Notes: generated from the letters alone by a model not told the origin. Shown: positions 31,863 to 41,780, numbered from the stretch's first letter. The stretch is DNA of 64,000 bases from a bacterium (GCA_030528665.1 JAUMYK010000001.1:1-64000); one strand, 5' to 3'. Made by a program: numbers and translations.

Positions 31863-32222
31863 TTAAAACTGAATTCCTCCCTTTCTTACCCCATCAGCAA
31901 AGGCCTTAATTCTTCCGTGATAGAGGTATCCATTTCTATCAAAAGCTATTTTCTCAACTCCTTTCTCCTTCAGAGTAACCGCAAAGGCTTCACCAGCAGC
32001 AGCAGCTCTTGCAGTTTTTGTAGCACCAGCCAATCCCTTATCAGAGCAGGAAGCCACTACATTCCCAGCCAAATCCAACACTTGAGCAGTCACATAGAGA
32101 TTTGATCTCCCCACCAACAATCTATATGCAGGCTGTTGAGCTTTAATCTTAGCATTCACTCTATTTTTTCTCCTCAAATATTTTCTAATTTTATCCTGGA
32201 GTTTATTTTTCAAATAACTCAT
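31863..32222 (-). CDS. rplR: 50S ribosomal protein L18
   Basis: 119 residues. RLLVGRSNLYVTAQVLD and the C-terminal FDRNGYLYHGRIKAFADGVRKGG match L18, which binds 5S rRNA. ATG at 32222 is preferred to the upstream in-frame codon. Confidence 0.94.
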   Translation of the reverse strand: MSYLKNKLQDKIRKYLRRKNRVNAKIKAQQPAYRLLVGRSNLYVTAQVLDLAGNVVASCSDKGLAGATKTARAAAAGEAFAVTLKEKGVEKIAFDRNGYLYHGRIKAFADGVRKGGIQF

Positions 32223-32262
32223 AACAATAAACATATAATAATGTAAAACAACCTATCCAACA

Positions 32263-32808
32263 CTATTTTTTCGCTGATTTACCTGGCTTAATCTTCACAT
32301 ATTCATCAAAATATCTGATACCCTTCCCCTTATAAGGTTCAGGTTTTTTGTATGCTCTAATTTTTGCAGCTACCTCACCTACCAATTCTTTACTAATACC
32401 TGAGATGATCACTACAGTATTTCCCTTTGGATCTTGTTCAACCTTCATTTCAATTCCCTCAGGAAGAGCATAGTTCACTTTATGAGCAAAGCCAAGTGAA
32501 AGTACCAAAGTCCTTCCCTCCAATTTTGCAGAGTATCCAACTCCGATAATAAGCAACTTTTTCTCATATCCATTAGACACCCCTTCCACCATATTTGCTA
32601 CCAAGGTTCTTGTCAATCCCCAAAGATTTTTATGTTCATCAGAAAGAATAGAAAATGTTAATTCTGACTCTTGTTGGTCAATTTTCACTCCCTCCGGATG
32701 AGTCCAAGAAAGAGTTCCCTTAGGACCTGTTACTTTCACAACATTCCCAGTCAACACCACCTCAACTCCTTGTGGGATAGCAAGAGGCTTCTTACCAATT
32801 TTTGACAT
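32263..32808 (-). CDS. rplF: 50S ribosomal protein L6
   Basis: 181 residues. The N-terminal MSKIGKKPLAIPQGVEV and C-terminal KKPEPYKGKGIRY blocks are diagnostic of L6. Ends in TAG. Confidence 0.96.
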   Translation of the reverse strand: MSKIGKKPLAIPQGVEVVLTGNVVKVTGPKGTLSWTHPEGVKIDQQESELTFSILSDEHKNLWGLTRTLVANMVEGVSNGYEKKLLIIGVGYSAKLEGRTLVLSLGFAHKVNYALPEGIEMKVEQDPKGNTVVIISGISKELVGEVAAKIRAYKKPEPYKGKGIRYFDEYVKIKPGKSAKK

Positions 32809-32863
32809 TTAATCGCAATTTAAATAGTAAAGTAATAACAATAAAGCAAATCCAACTACCGAA

Positions 32864-33268
32864 CTAGTAAATTTCAGCAATTAGCTCACCTCCTAATTTC
32901 TTTTGCTTAGCCACATGAACAGGCAACAATCCTTGATTTGTAGAAATAATTCCAAGTCCCTTTCCACCTGCAACAGTTTTCAGATCCTTGTATCCCACAT
33001 ACCATGGTCTAGATGGTTTTGAATAGAATTTCACTGAAGGAATATCATTGACAGGATTTACTACCTTTTTCAATTCAATAGCGATCATTTTTTTAGACTC
33101 AGTCCCTTGAATCGAATAATCCTTCACAAAACCATATTGTTTCAAAAGGTCTAGAATATTAGCCTTAAATTTTGAGTAAACCACTCCATCAACAGTAGTT
33201 CTTCTCGCCATATATGCATTCTTTATTCTTATCAACAGATCATGAACTGGTGCATTAACATAACTCAT
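32864..33268 (-). CDS. rpsH: 30S ribosomal protein S8
   Basis: 134 residues with the S8 N-terminal VHDLLIRIKNAYMARR and the C-terminal GLGIISTNQGLLPVHVA motif. Ends in TAG. Confidence 0.96.
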   Translation of the reverse strand: MSYVNAPVHDLLIRIKNAYMARRTTVDGVVYSKFKANILDLLKQYGFVKDYSIQGTESKKMIAIELKKVVNPVNDIPSVKFYSKPSRPWYVGYKDLKTVAGGKGLGIISTNQGLLPVHVAKQKKLGGELIAEIY

Positions 33269-33304
33269 CTTTATCAGTACAATTCATAAAATAAAACGAA
33301 ATTC

Positions 33305-33520
33305 CTACCAACTTGCTTTCTTAAGTCCCATAATAAGTCCTTCTCTAGCATATCTTCTTAGACATACTCTGCAGATTCCAAAGTCTCTAATATATGCCTT
33401 TGACCTTCCACACAGTCTACATCTATTATAGTATTTAGTTGGTTGTTCAAGCTTTTCTCCCTTCACAAATCTTTTCTCAAACATTTTTCATTGTTTAGCT
33501 TTTAATGCAGTTCTTGCCAT
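33305..33520 (-). CDS. rpsN: 30S ribosomal protein S14, zinc-binding type
   Basis: 71 residues; easily missed because codon 11 is TGA (33488), read as Gly. The product has CRLCGRS and CRVCLRRYA, the two CxxC pairs of the zinc form of S14, and ends KKASW. It sits in the expected place between rplE and rpsH. Confidence 0.95.
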
Positions 33521-33548
33521 CAGTAACAATTGATAAATATAAATAATT

Positions 33549-34073
33549 CTACTTGAAGATGAATCCCATTTCCTGAAGTAAGGCTTGTGTAGCCTCTGGA
33601 GTCCCAGCAGTACTTACCACAGTAATCTGCAATCCCATAGGAATTGTCACATCATCTACCCCCAACTCTGGAAAAATATTATAATTCTGAAGTCCGAGAT
33701 TAAGGTTTCCCTTAGGATCAAAATTCTTCTTAGAAACTCCGCTGAAATCTCTAATTCTAGGCAAAACAATCTTTGCAAATCTATCCAAGAAATCATACGC
33801 TCTATCACCTCTCAATGTCACTTTTAGCATAGAAGGCATCCCTTCTCTAAGCTTAAAGTTTGAGATCGCTTTCTTTGATTTGATCAAGACAGGCTTTTGT
33901 CCAGCAATTCTTACCAAATTTCTCTCAAATTCCTCAAAATCCTTATGTCCCTTTCTCGTTACCAAAGAACCAATACCCATAGCAATAATCACTTTATCTA
34001 CCTTTGGGGCTTGATTGATATTTTCAAGTTGCAAATGATCCTTCAGTTTTGCAAACAATTCAGACTTTTTCAT
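33549..34073 (-). CDS. rplE: 50S ribosomal protein L5
   Basis: 174 residues. VDKVIIAMGIGS, GQKPVLIKSKKAISNFKLREG and the C-terminal GMQITVV-like segment (MGLQITVVSTA) identify L5, which contacts 5S rRNA and the P-site tRNA. ATG at 34073 chosen. Confidence 0.95.
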   Translation of the reverse strand: MKKSELFAKLKDHLQLENINQAPKVDKVIIAMGIGSLVTRKGHKDFEEFERNLVRIAGQKPVLIKSKKAISNFKLREGMPSMLKVTLRGDRAYDFLDRFAKIVLPRIRDFSGVSKKNFDPKGNLNLGLQNYNIFPELGVDDVTIPMGLQITVVSTAGTPEATQALLQEMGFIFK

Positions 34074-34102
34074 ACCTAAACAATCAAAAATATTTAAAAT
34101 CA

Positions 34103-34393
34103 CTAATCGATAATCTTTCCAGTTTTTTTAGCTTTTCTCACCTTTTTTCCATCCTTTTGTACTTCCACAGCAAGCTTGGTAGCCTGTTTAGTATCAGCAA
34201 GGTAGTAAGCCACATTAGAATGATGAAGCGGAAGAGTCTTTTTTACAAATCCTTGCCCTTTTACAGCTTTCTTCACCACATTAACATCCTTAAGATATAC
34301 CATATCCCCATCCACTGACTCAATCACAGAAACAGCACCTTTAAGCTTTCCTGAAATAACAATCACTGGATCAGATTTTTTAAGCTTTTTCAT
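34103..34393 (-). CDS. rplX: 50S ribosomal protein L24
   Basis: 96 residues. A KOW-like start (KKSDPVIVISGKLKGAVSVIESV) and LPLHHSNVAYY match L24. ATG at 34393 chosen. Confidence 0.92.
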   Translation of the reverse strand: MKKLKKSDPVIVISGKLKGAVSVIESVDGDMVYLKDVNVVKKAVKGQGFVKKTLPLHHSNVAYYLADTKQATKLAVEVQKDGKKVRKAKKTGKIID

Positions 34394-34428
34394 GAGATAA
34401 TACAATTACAAATAAATTTCATAGATGA

Positions 34429-34806
34429 TTACAATACTTCTTCAGCCATATTAGTAATATTTCTATAATTTTCTCTGAGTTCTCTCGCAACTGGTCCAAA
34501 AACTCTCTTACCAATAGGATTCATATTCCCTTTAGCATCTTTTGTCAAAAGAACGATAGCATTATCAGCAAATCTAATATAACTTCCATCCTTTCTTGCA
34601 ATCTCTTTTTTAGTCCTTACCACAACAGCTTGACATACCTGCCCTTTCTTCACTGAAGCTGCAGGAGCTGCTTCTTTAATAGCAACTACAACTCTATCAC
34701 CCACTCTTGCAGTCTTACCAGTAGATCCTTTCAATACTCTGATAATTTTTGCTTTTTTTGCCTGGGTGTTATCAGCCACCACAACCAACGATTCTTGTTG
34801 CAACAT
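34429..34806 (-). CDS. rplN: 50S ribosomal protein L14
   Basis: 125 residues. The N-terminus MLQQESLVVVADNTQAKK and the C-terminal GKRVFGPVARELRE identify L14. ATG at 34806 fits the family start. Confidence 0.96.
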   Translation of the reverse strand: MLQQESLVVVADNTQAKKAKIIRVLKGSTGKTARVGDRVVVAIKEAAPAASVKKGQVCQAVVVRTKKEIARKDGSYIRFADNAIVLLTKDAKGNMNPIGKRVFGPVARELRENYRNITNMAEEVL

Positions 34807-34831
34807 TATAGAAAAACTAAACAATCTAAAA

Positions 34832-35083
34832 CTATAATACCTCGATAATATTCCACTTCTTTGTCTTAGAAATTGGCTTTACCAATCTAATCTTTACTGT
34901 ATCACCCAAAGTAGCTTTATTATCAGCATTATGTGCATAATACTTCTTTCTTACCACAAATCTCTTTTTATAGATAGGGTGCATCTTTACAGACTTTACC
35001 AAAACTACACAAGTCTGTTGCATTTTATTACTTACAACCTCTCCAATCAATTCCTTGATATTTTTTTCACCGATAATTGTCAT
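34832..35083 (-). CDS. rpsQ: 30S ribosomal protein S17
   Basis: 83 residues with GEVVSNKMQQTCVVLVKSVKMHP...KRFVVRKKYYAHN, the S17 OB-fold signature. Its ATG overlaps the rpmC stop by one base, implying translational coupling. Confidence 0.95.
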   Translation of the reverse strand: MTIIGEKNIKELIGEVVSNKMQQTCVVLVKSVKMHPIYKKRFVVRKKYYAHNADNKATLGDTVKIRLVKPISKTKKWNIIEVL

Positions 35084-35268
35084 TATGCATTAATCTTAGA
35101 TTGTAAAACAGTATTGATTCTCGCAATTTTCACTCTAATATCTCCAATTTTATGAGTCTCTTTCAAAGCTCTAAGACTATTTTTCATCCTCAATTCAAAG
35201 AGTTCTTGTTTCAATTGTCTTCTCATTGCAACCAAGCTTTTAATATCCTTTGAAAGAAGTTCTTTCAT
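35083..35268 (-). CDS. rpmC: 50S ribosomal protein L29
   Basis: 61 residues, two helices, with LKQELFELRMKNS as the core motif of L29 at the exit tunnel. ATG at 35268 fits the family start; an in-frame ATG at 35289 adds seven residues. Confidence 0.9.
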   Translation of the reverse strand: MKELLSKDIKSLVAMRRQLKQELFELRMKNSLRALKETHKIGDIRVKIARINTVLQSKINA

Positions 35269-35317
35269 AAACAAACCAGTTCCTTTCATTACAAAACATC
35301 TTAGTGGTATAAAAATA

Positions 35318-35737
35318 TTACTTAATCTCTCCTTTTGCCACAAATCTCGCTTTAATAGGCAATTTCTTGGAAGCACTTGTAATTACCTGTTCTGCCAATT
35401 CTCTAGAAAGTCCAGAAAGCTCAAATACAATTCTCCCTTTTCTTACTGGAGCTGCATAAATATCTACATCTCCCTTTCCAGATCCCATCGGCATTTCAAG
35501 TCCTTTTTTGGTAATAGGAGTATCTGGAAATACTCTCATCCAAAGTTGACCTACTTTTCTGGTATGTCTTACGATTACCTTTCTAGCAGCTTCGAGTTGT
35601 TTATTGGTCAAGTATCCACTTGTTGTAGCCTTCAAACCGTATTCACCAAACGCTACAAAATTTCCTCTAGCACTTTTCCCTTTGAGAGATGGAACAATCT
35701 GCTTTCTATATTTCCATTTTTTTGGAGTCAACAACAT
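35318..35737 (-). CDS. rplP: 50S ribosomal protein L16
   Basis: 139 residues. MLLTPKKWKYRKQ, FGEYGLKATTSGYLT and the PMGSGKGDVDIYAAPV block are diagnostic of L16. Confidence 0.96.
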   Translation of the reverse strand: MLLTPKKWKYRKQIVPSLKGKSARGNFVAFGEYGLKATTSGYLTNKQLEAARKVIVRHTRKVGQLWMRVFPDTPITKKGLEMPMGSGKGDVDIYAAPVRKGRIVFELSGLSRELAEQVITSASKKLPIKARFVAKGEIK

Positions 35738-35788
35738 GATAATAACAATATCTCAATTAAAAATAATCCAACAATAACACCACAAAAA

Positions 35789-36457
35789 TTAATCCAAATT
35801 CAGCGTTTTTTTACTTTTTTTCTTAGCACCAGCAAGCACTCCTTTCTCAATCCATACCTTAATACCAAGCACACCATATTTTGTCATAGCTTGCAAATAG
35901 TGATAATCAATATCAGATCTGAAGGTCTGCAAAGATACTCTACCATCAATAAACTTCTCACTTCTAGCAATATCAGTACCTCCTAATCTTCCACCAATCT
36001 GAATCTTGATTCCACTTGCTCCCTTTTCCATTACCTTAGCCAACACATTTTTTACCACTTTTCTATATGGCATTCTCGCTTCGAGCTGAGAAGCAATAAA
36101 TTCAGCCATAATCTTAGCAGAAAGCTCAGGAGTTCTAACTTCTTTAATAGTAATCTTAAAAGGTTTTCCAAATTTCTTACTAAGATCAGCCTCCAATGCC
36201 TTAATCTTCTCTCCATTTTTTCCCATAATAACACCTACCTTGGATGCGAAAATAATAATTTCACCTTCTTTAAGAGTCTTTCTAATTACTACCTTAGCCA
36301 CACCAGATCTTGCAAGTTTTTTATCAAGATAATTTCTAATCTGAATATCCTCCACAAAAAAGTCTGCAGACATTCTTCTTGTTTTTGCAAACCACTCAGC
36401 TGGTCGTGATTTCATAATCCCAACTCTCATTCCTATTGGATTTACCTTTTGTCACAT
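35789..36457 (-). CDS. rpsC: 30S ribosomal protein S3
   Basis: 222 residues. Codon 2 is TGA (36452); as Gly it gives the universal S3 start MGQKVNPIGMR, one of the clearest proofs of code 25 here. The KH domain (VGVIMGKNGEKIKALEADL) and the GIKIQIGGRLGGTDIAR block are intact. Without the recoding the gene would appear to start nine codons late. Confidence 0.97.
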
Positions 36458-36466
36458 ATTCACAAA

Positions 36467-36805
36467 CTACTTAGTATTTAAAACAACTTTTACATATGAT
36501 CTATACTTTTCATAATGACTAATCCTAGATCTAGACACAAATCTTACTCTCTTAATCTTTGGACCTCTCCCCACATCAATTCTCTCAATAAAGAGAGCAT
36601 CCAATGAGAGGTTATTATTATTTACCGCATTAGCAGCAGCAGATTTAATAAGCTTATGAAGCACTCTCGCTCCTTTTTTTGGCATATATTCCAACATATC
36701 CAAAGCCTTTACTACCTTTTTACCTCTAACAAGTCCTGCAATGAGGTTAAGCTTCTTATCAGACAAAAGTGCATATTTCAATGTTGCTGTAACTTGATTA
36801 CTCAT
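36467..36805 (-). CDS. rplV: 50S ribosomal protein L22
   Basis: 112 residues. LLSDKKLNLIAGLVRGK, LIKSAAANA and the extended hairpin tip (VGRGPKIKRVRFVSRSR) identify L22. ATG at 36805 chosen; an alternative start at 36817 adds four residues. Confidence 0.95.
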   Translation of the reverse strand: MSNQVTATLKYALLSDKKLNLIAGLVRGKKVVKALDMLEYMPKKGARVLHKLIKSAAANAVNNNNLSLDALFIERIDVGRGPKIKRVRFVSRSRISHYEKYRSYVKVVLNTK

Positions 36806-36855
36806 AACACTACACAATTAAATAGTTAAATAGAATATTTAGAAACCTGAATACC

Positions 36856-37113
36856 TTAGAACGGATGTCCTCTAAAGAGTCTCGTAGGAACAAATTCTCC
36901 CAATCTGTGTCCAAGCATATCTTCAGTCACATACACGGTTACAAATTGCTTCCCATTATGCACAGCAAAAGTATATCCAATCATCTCTGGAACGATATGA
37001 CACGCTCTATCCCAAACTTTAATTACCTTCTTATCTCCAGTTTCATTCATCTTTAAAAGCTTATTCATCAATTTCTCATTCACATAGAAACCTTTTTTTA
37101 GAGATCTAGCCAT
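36856..37113 (-). CDS. rpsS: 30S ribosomal protein S19
   Basis: 85 residues. [23 protein letters not shown] and [15 protein letters not shown] are the S19 blocks. Confidence 0.97.
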   Translation of the reverse strand: MARSLKKGFYVNEKLMNKLLKMNETGDKKVIKVWDRACHIVPEMIGYTFAVHNGKQFVTVYVTEDMLGHRLGEFVPTRLFRGHPF

Positions 37114-37152
37114 CTAACAACTATATACATATATAAAACATTTTTTATGAAA

Positions 37153-37995
37153 TTACTTTCTCTTTGAGACAATAAACCTATCAGACCATTTTTTACCTCT
37201 TCTGGTCTTCATTCCAGCAGATACCAATTTTCCACTGAAGGACTTAGGACCTCTCTTAGAACCGATAGGAGAATGAGCCTCTCCTCCACCATGTGGATGA
37301 TCTACAGGGTTCATATTCTTACCAAGAACTCTAGGTTTTCTACCAAGCCATCTCTGTCTACCAGCCTTACCAATCACAACATTTTTATGATCTCCATTAG
37401 ATACTTCACCAATCGTAGCCCAGCAGTTTTCATTAAACTTTCTTACCTCACCAGATGGCATTTTTACAAATACAACCTTCAAAGCAGTATCTCTACCAGC
37501 AAGTGTAGCAAAACCTCCTGCAGATTTGATCAACTTACCTTCAGAAAACGGAGTAACCTCAAGATTGAATATATTCATACCTTCAGGAATATCCTTCAAC
37601 TGCTTTCTATTTCCAGGAGCAATATCCCCATTAACACCATTCATCACAACCTGACCTACAGCAGCACCTTTCCATGCAAGCACATACCTCTTTTCTCCAT
37701 CTACAAAATTCAAAAGAGCAATTCTTGCAGTTCTATATGGATCGTACTCTACAGCAGCTACCTTTGCAGGAATATCTACTTTATTATACCCTTTAAAGTC
37801 AACAATTCTATACAATCTCTTATGTCCTCCTGCCATAAATCTAGAGGTAATTCTACCTTGATTATTTCTACCTCCAGATCTTCCGATAGTTACTGTAAGC
37901 GATTTCTCAGGTCTTTTCTTAGTCAATTCAGAGAAATCATAACCGATCATAAATCTTCTAGAAGGAGTATAAGGTTTATACTTTTTTACAGCCAT
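37153..37995 (-). CDS. rplB: 50S ribosomal protein L2
   Basis: 280 residues of normal length. GRNNQGRITSRFMAGGHKR and NPVDHPHGGGEAHSPIG near the peptidyl transferase centre are diagnostic. ATG at 37995 gives MAVKKYKP. Confidence 0.97.
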   Translation of the reverse strand: MAVKKYKPYTPSRRFMIGYDFSELTKKRPEKSLTVTIGRSGGRNNQGRITSRFMAGGHKRLYRIVDFKGYNKVDIPAKVAAVEYDPYRTARIALLNFVDGEKRYVLAWKGAAVGQVVMNGVNGDIAPGNRKQLKDIPEGMNIFNLEVTPFSEGKLIKSAGGFATLAGRDTALKVVFVKMPSGEVRKFNENCWATIGEVSNGDHKNVVIGKAGRQRWLGRKPRVLGKNMNPVDHPHGGGEAHSPIGSKRGPKSFSGKLVSAGMKTRRGKKWSDRFIVSKRK

Positions 37996-38024
37996 CTGAA
38001 TCAAATATTTATAATACTAAATAA

Positions 38025-38366
38025 TTATACAGCAAATTCAATTTTTTGATCTTTAGCAAGAGTAACAATAGCCTTTTTGAAAGCTCTCTTTACCAATTTT
38101 CTTCTCTCTCTTCCCTTAAACGCAGTATTTACTACATTAATTTTCACAGGAGTTACTTTATAAATATACTGAATAGCTGCATCAATATCATTTTTATTAG
38201 CATCATTATGCACTTTAAATACATATTTATTAGCTACTTCTTGCTGTTTATAAGTCTTTTCTGTCAAAACAGGCGCCAAAATAATATCATAAGGACCAAA
38301 TTTTACCAAAGCCTTAACTGATGTATTTTTTCTAGCTCTTCTCTGCAATTTCTCTTTAAATGTCAT
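38025..38366 (-). CDS. rplW: 50S ribosomal protein L23
   Basis: 113 residues. After a basic N-terminal extension, IILAPVLTEKTYKQQEVANKY and VNVVNTAFKGRERR match L23 at the tunnel exit. Confidence 0.94.
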   Translation of the reverse strand: MTFKEKLQRRARKNTSVKALVKFGPYDIILAPVLTEKTYKQQEVANKYVFKVHNDANKNDIDAAIQYIYKVTPVKINVVNTAFKGRERRKLVKRAFKKAIVTLAKDQKIEFAV

Positions 38367-38400
38367 AATGTCGTAAGAAAAAACATAAATAAGTATAGGA

Positions 38401-39027
38401 TTAAGCCTGATTTACAAATTCAAGTGCTGGCTTCAAAAATACGATCGCATCAGCATTCATAAGATCATAGGGATTAAGATAATCCACCAAGAGATACTTC
38501 AATCCTTCAATATTTCTAAAGGACTTCAAGATTCCATCTTCCTTCTTATCTACCACAAGCAATACTTTTTTTCCTGCCTTACCCATCTTATCAAGAAGCG
38601 CAAGAGCAGCTTTAGTATTAGGCTCCATAGTATCAAGATCCAATCCCGAAACCACATTCTCTTTCAACTTAAGAGTCAAAAGTCCATTAAGAGCCAGTTT
38701 TCTAGCCTTTTTTGTCATATGTTTTTCAAAATTTCTCTCAGTAGTAGGTCCAAATGCTACACCTCCATGTCTTCTGATTGGAGAATTCTTATCTCCAACT
38801 CTCGCATTACCAGTACCTTTTTGCTTATACAGCTTTCTTCCAGATCCAGCAACTTCTGCCCTTGTCTTGGTAGAAGCAATTACATTACGAGCATTAGCTG
38901 TCTGCAAGAGATAATACTCATGAATCAAAGACTCATTTACAATATCATCAGAGAAAAGTTGAGCATTAAAATCAAATTTTGAAGCTACCTTTCCATTCTT
39001 ATCATATACATCAACAGAATATACCAT
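38401..39027 (-). CDS. rplD: 50S ribosomal protein L4
   Basis: 208 residues. VYDKNGKVASKFD, the extended loop with AGSGRKLYKQKGTGNARVGD and the RRHGGVAFGPTTERNF segment identify L4. Confidence 0.95.
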   Translation of the reverse strand: MVYSVDVYDKNGKVASKFDFNAQLFSDDIVNESLIHEYYLLQTANARNVIASTKTRAEVAGSGRKLYKQKGTGNARVGDKNSPIRRHGGVAFGPTTERNFEKHMTKKARKLALNGLLTLKLKENVVSGLDLDTMEPNTKAALALLDKMGKAGKKVLLVVDKKEDGILKSFRNIEGLKYLLVDYLNPYDLMNADAIVFLKPALEFVNQA

Positions 39028-39053
39028 CTTGGATTAACTATAAGATCATAAAA

Positions 39054-39662
39054 CTATTCTACAAAAAATTTCAACTTAGAATTTTTAGCCCCAGGCAAAG
39101 ATCCCTTTACAATAAGCAACTTTTCACCATCTCTATCGAGTGTCTTCAACAAAGGAATTCTTTTAACGGTCAACTTTTCAGCTCCCATATGTCCTGCATG
39201 AGGATGCCCTTTCATTGTTCTTCTAGGCTTTCTATTACCCTTAGAACCACCACTTCTTGTAAACTTATGACCATGTGTAGCAGGACCTCCTTTGATATTA
39301 CATCTCTTTACCATACCCTGAAATCCCTTTCCTTTAGAGAAACCAGTCACAGTAAGTGAAGTAACACCATCCAAAAGAGCAGTATCCAACACTTCACCAA
39401 CCTGATGAGCTGCAACAAAATCTTCACTCACAGGAAACTCAGTCACCATACCATATACAATTTTTTGCCCCTTCTCTTTTTTCAACTCTTTCTTCTCAAC
39501 ACCAACTACCGCAGCAACATATCCATCCTTCTCATTGGTCTTATATCTGATAATTTCCTGAGGAAGCAATTTCACAAGCGTAACTGCTATAAATTTATCA
39601 TCAATCCACATTTTTGTCATCTCTTGTTTAGACACAATAAGTCCTCCTTTCGTATTAGACAT
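39054..39662 (-). CDS. rplC: 50S ribosomal protein L3
   Basis: 202 residues. VTGFSKGKGFQGMVKR, ATHGHKFTRSGGSKG and RTMKGHPHAGHMGAEKLT are the L3 core. The start ATG at 39662 follows an inverted repeat in the rpsJ-rplC spacer. Confidence 0.96.
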   Translation of the reverse strand: MSNTKGGLIVSKQEMTKMWIDDKFIAVTLVKLLPQEIIRYKTNEKDGYVAAVVGVEKKELKKEKGQKIVYGMVTEFPVSEDFVAAHQVGEVLDTALLDGVTSLTVTGFSKGKGFQGMVKRCNIKGGPATHGHKFTRSGGSKGNRKPRRTMKGHPHAGHMGAEKLTVKRIPLLKTLDRDGEKLLIVKGSLPGAKNSKLKFFVE

Positions 39663-39704
39663 AATCACAAATTCTGATCAATTAAAAACAAAGCACAAAT
39701 TACC

Positions 39705-39738
39705 AATTACGAATAGAAAATATCCACAATTCGTAATT
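39705..39738 (-). promoter_or_regulatory. ten-base inverted repeat before rplC
   Basis: AATTACGAAT and ATTCGTAATT form a perfect ten-base stem with a 14-base loop between rpsJ and rplC. No T tract follows on the coding strand, so it is not a typical terminator. It could be an attenuation or processing site. Confidence 0.45.
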
Positions 39739-39760
39739 CGTATTTTATAACACTCTAAAC

Positions 39761-40090
39761 CTAAAAAACCTTCACATCTACAAGCACTCCTACAGGAATT
39801 GAAAGATTCTGAAGATATTCCATAGTTTTTGAAGCAGTTTCTACCACATCAATCACTCTAGAATAAGAAATTCTCTCAAATTGCTCTCTAGATTTTTTAA
39901 ACTTAAAGTTTGATCTCAAAACAGTATACACCTTCCTTTTCTTTGGCAAAGGAATAGGCCCTTTAATCTGAGCTCCCGACTTTACCAAAAGTCCCACAAC
40001 CTTAGAAACAGAAGATTCCAACATTCTTACATCATAACTCTTCAACTTAATTCTCAACTTTGGACTCTGATCTTTTTTTACAGCTGACAT
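39761..40090 (-). CDS. rpsJ: 30S ribosomal protein S10
   Basis: 109 residues. LRIKLKSYDVRMLESSV, IKGPIPLPKKRKVYTVLRS and HHxxx-like REQFE blocks identify S10. First gene of the S10 cluster, with the tuf terminator upstream. Confidence 0.95.
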   Translation of the reverse strand: MSAVKKDQSPKLRIKLKSYDVRMLESSVSKVVGLLVKSGAQIKGPIPLPKKRKVYTVLRSNFKFKKSREQFERISYSRVIDVVETASKTMEYLQNLSIPVGVLVDVKVF

Positions 40091-40119
40091 ATACACCCTT
40101 GATTAAAAATAAATAGTAA

Positions 40120-40180
40120 GAAAATCTGACCTCAGAATACAACAACAAACCTTTTCCAAGGTCAGATTTTTATTTTTTTT
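40120..40180 (-). terminator. tuf terminator built from AAAATCTGACCT inverted pair
   Basis: A perfect twelve-base stem, AAAATCTGACCT with AGGTCAGATTTT, lies between tuf and rpsJ. It contains two inverted copies of the over-represented word. Confidence 0.8.
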
Positions 40181-40186
40181 GAGATA

Positions 40187-41359
40187 TTATTCAAGAACCT
40201 TTGTTACCACTCCAGCTCCTACAGTTCTACCTCCTTCACGGATAGCAAATCTCAATCCATCTTCCATAGCAACTGGATAGATAAGATCAACAGTAATCTT
40301 AGCATTATCACCAGGCATAATCATTTCAACACTTGGAGAAAGCTCGATATTTCCAGTTACATCTGTAGTTCTCATAAAGAACTGTGGTCTATATCCACTC
40401 AAGAACGGAGTATGTCTTCCACCTTCTTCCTTCTTAAGTACATACACCTCAGCTTCAAACTTCTTATAAGTTTTTACTGTACCTGGCTTACAAAGCACTT
40501 GACCTCTTTCAATAGAATCCTTATCTACACCTCTAAGCAAAAGTCCAACATTCATACCAGATTCAGCCTGTTCCCATGCCTTGTGGAACATCTCAATACC
40601 TGTAACCACAGTCTTCAAAGGTTCAGCACCAAGACCAAGAAGTTCAAGTTCATCATTCATCTTAATAATACCTCTTTCAATTCTTCCAGTAGCTACAGTA
40701 CCTCTACCCTTAATAGAGAATACATCTTCAACTGGCATCAAGAAAGGCTTATCATTATCTCTTTCAGGAACTGGAATATAAGTATCCAAAGCCTCAAAAA
40801 GTTCCCAGATAGGCTTTGCAGCAACTTCATCATTTGGATTCTCAACAGCTTTCAATGCAGAACCTCTAATAATAGGAGCATTTTCATCATATCCATTCTT
40901 CTTCAACAATTCTCTCAATTCTTCTTCTACAAGGTCGATCATATCAGCATCATCAACCATATCACACTTATTCAAGAAGATAACAATCTTTGGAACATTA
41001 ACCTGTTTAGCCAAAAGAATATGTTCTCTTGTCTGAGGCATTGGTCCATCAACAGCAGAACAAAGAAGAATCGCACCATCCATCTGAGCAGCACCTACGA
41101 TCATATTCTTTACATAGTCAGCATGTCCTGGACAATCAATATGTGCATAGTGTCTGTTATCAGTTTCATATTCTACATGTCTAGAAGCAATAGTAATACC
41201 TCTTGCCTTCTCTTCTGGAGCGTTATCGATTTGATCATACGCTGTAAATTCTGCATACCCTTTTGTAGAAGCAACAGCCGTAAGAGCAGCAGTCAATGTT
41301 GTCTTACCGTGATCAACGTGACCAATAGTTCCAACATTTACGTGTGGTTTAGTAGCCAT
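40187..41359 (-). CDS. tuf: elongation factor Tu
   Basis: 390-residue GTPase delivering aminoacyl-t[25 protein letters not shown] and NKCDMVDD are the nucleotide-binding motifs; the C-terminal domains are complete ([13 protein letters not shown]). ATG at 41359 gives [14 protein letters not shown]. fusA, rpsL and rpsG are not adjacent. It has its own promoter and terminator. Confidence 0.98.
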   Translation of the reverse strand: MATKPHVNVGTIGHVDHGKTTLTAALTAVASTKGYAEFTAYDQIDNAPEEKARGITIASRHVEYETDNRHYAHIDCPGHADYVKNMIVGAAQMDGAILLCSAVDGPMPQTREHILLAKQVNVPKIVIFLNKCDMVDDADMIDLVEEELRELLKKNGYDENAPIIRGSALKAVENPNDEVAAKPIWELFEALDTYIPVPERDNDKPFLMPVEDVFSIKGRGTVATGRIERGIIKMNDELELLGLGAEPLKTVVTGIEMFHKAWEQAESGMNVGLLLRGVDKDSIERGQVLCKPGTVKTYKKFEAEVYVLKKEEGGRHTPFLSGYRPQFFMRTTDVTGNIELSPSVEMIMPGDNAKITVDLIYPVAMEDGLRFAIREGGRTVGAGVVTKVLE

Positions 41360-41401
41360 AGTAATTCTGTTTAATAAACTAAAATCATAAACATACCTCA
41401 T

Positions 41402-41429
41402 ACTATACAAATCTCCTTGACAAATTCAA
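41402..41429 (-). promoter_or_regulatory. predicted tuf promoter
   Basis: On the minus strand TTGAAT, a 16-base spacer and TATAGT lie about 43 bases upstream of the tuf ATG. Confidence 0.55.
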
Positions 41430-41581
41430 GAGGATTTTTCAAAAAAAAAGTTGATTTTGATCATTTGACAGTCACCCACTACAAAGTAGCAAGGCTATCA
41501 ACCCTTTCTCAAAACCACACCCACCTATATCTAACCTTATCATCAAGATAAGAAGTATACAAGCAGATATTTACTATCACA

Positions 41582-41655
41582 TCGGGAATGCGGGACTCGA
41601 ACTCGCGACCTCTTGGTCCCAAACCAAGCGCTCTAGCCATCTGAGCTAATTCCCG
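41582..41655 (-). tRNA. tRNA-Pro (anticodon UGG)
   Basis: Cloverleaf on the minus strand: acceptor CGGGAAT/ATTCCCG, D arm GCTC-AGATGGCTA-GAGC and anticodon stem CTTGG-TTTGGGA-CCAAG with anticodon TGG. Confidence 0.95.
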
Positions 41656-41684
41656 AGCAAAAACATTCTACTTTTATAGAATGG

Positions 41685-41758
41685 TGGGCGTGGGTGGACT
41701 CGAACCACCGACCTCACCCTTATCAGAGGTGCGCTCTAACCGCCTGAGCTACACGCCC
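41685..41758 (-). tRNA. tRNA-Ile (anticodon GAU)
   Basis: Acceptor GGGCGTG/CACGCCC and anticodon stem-loop CACCT-CTGATAA-GGGTG with anticodon GAT. Discriminator A. Confidence 0.95.
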
Positions 41759-41780
41759 ATTCTATCATCCATTATCAAAG

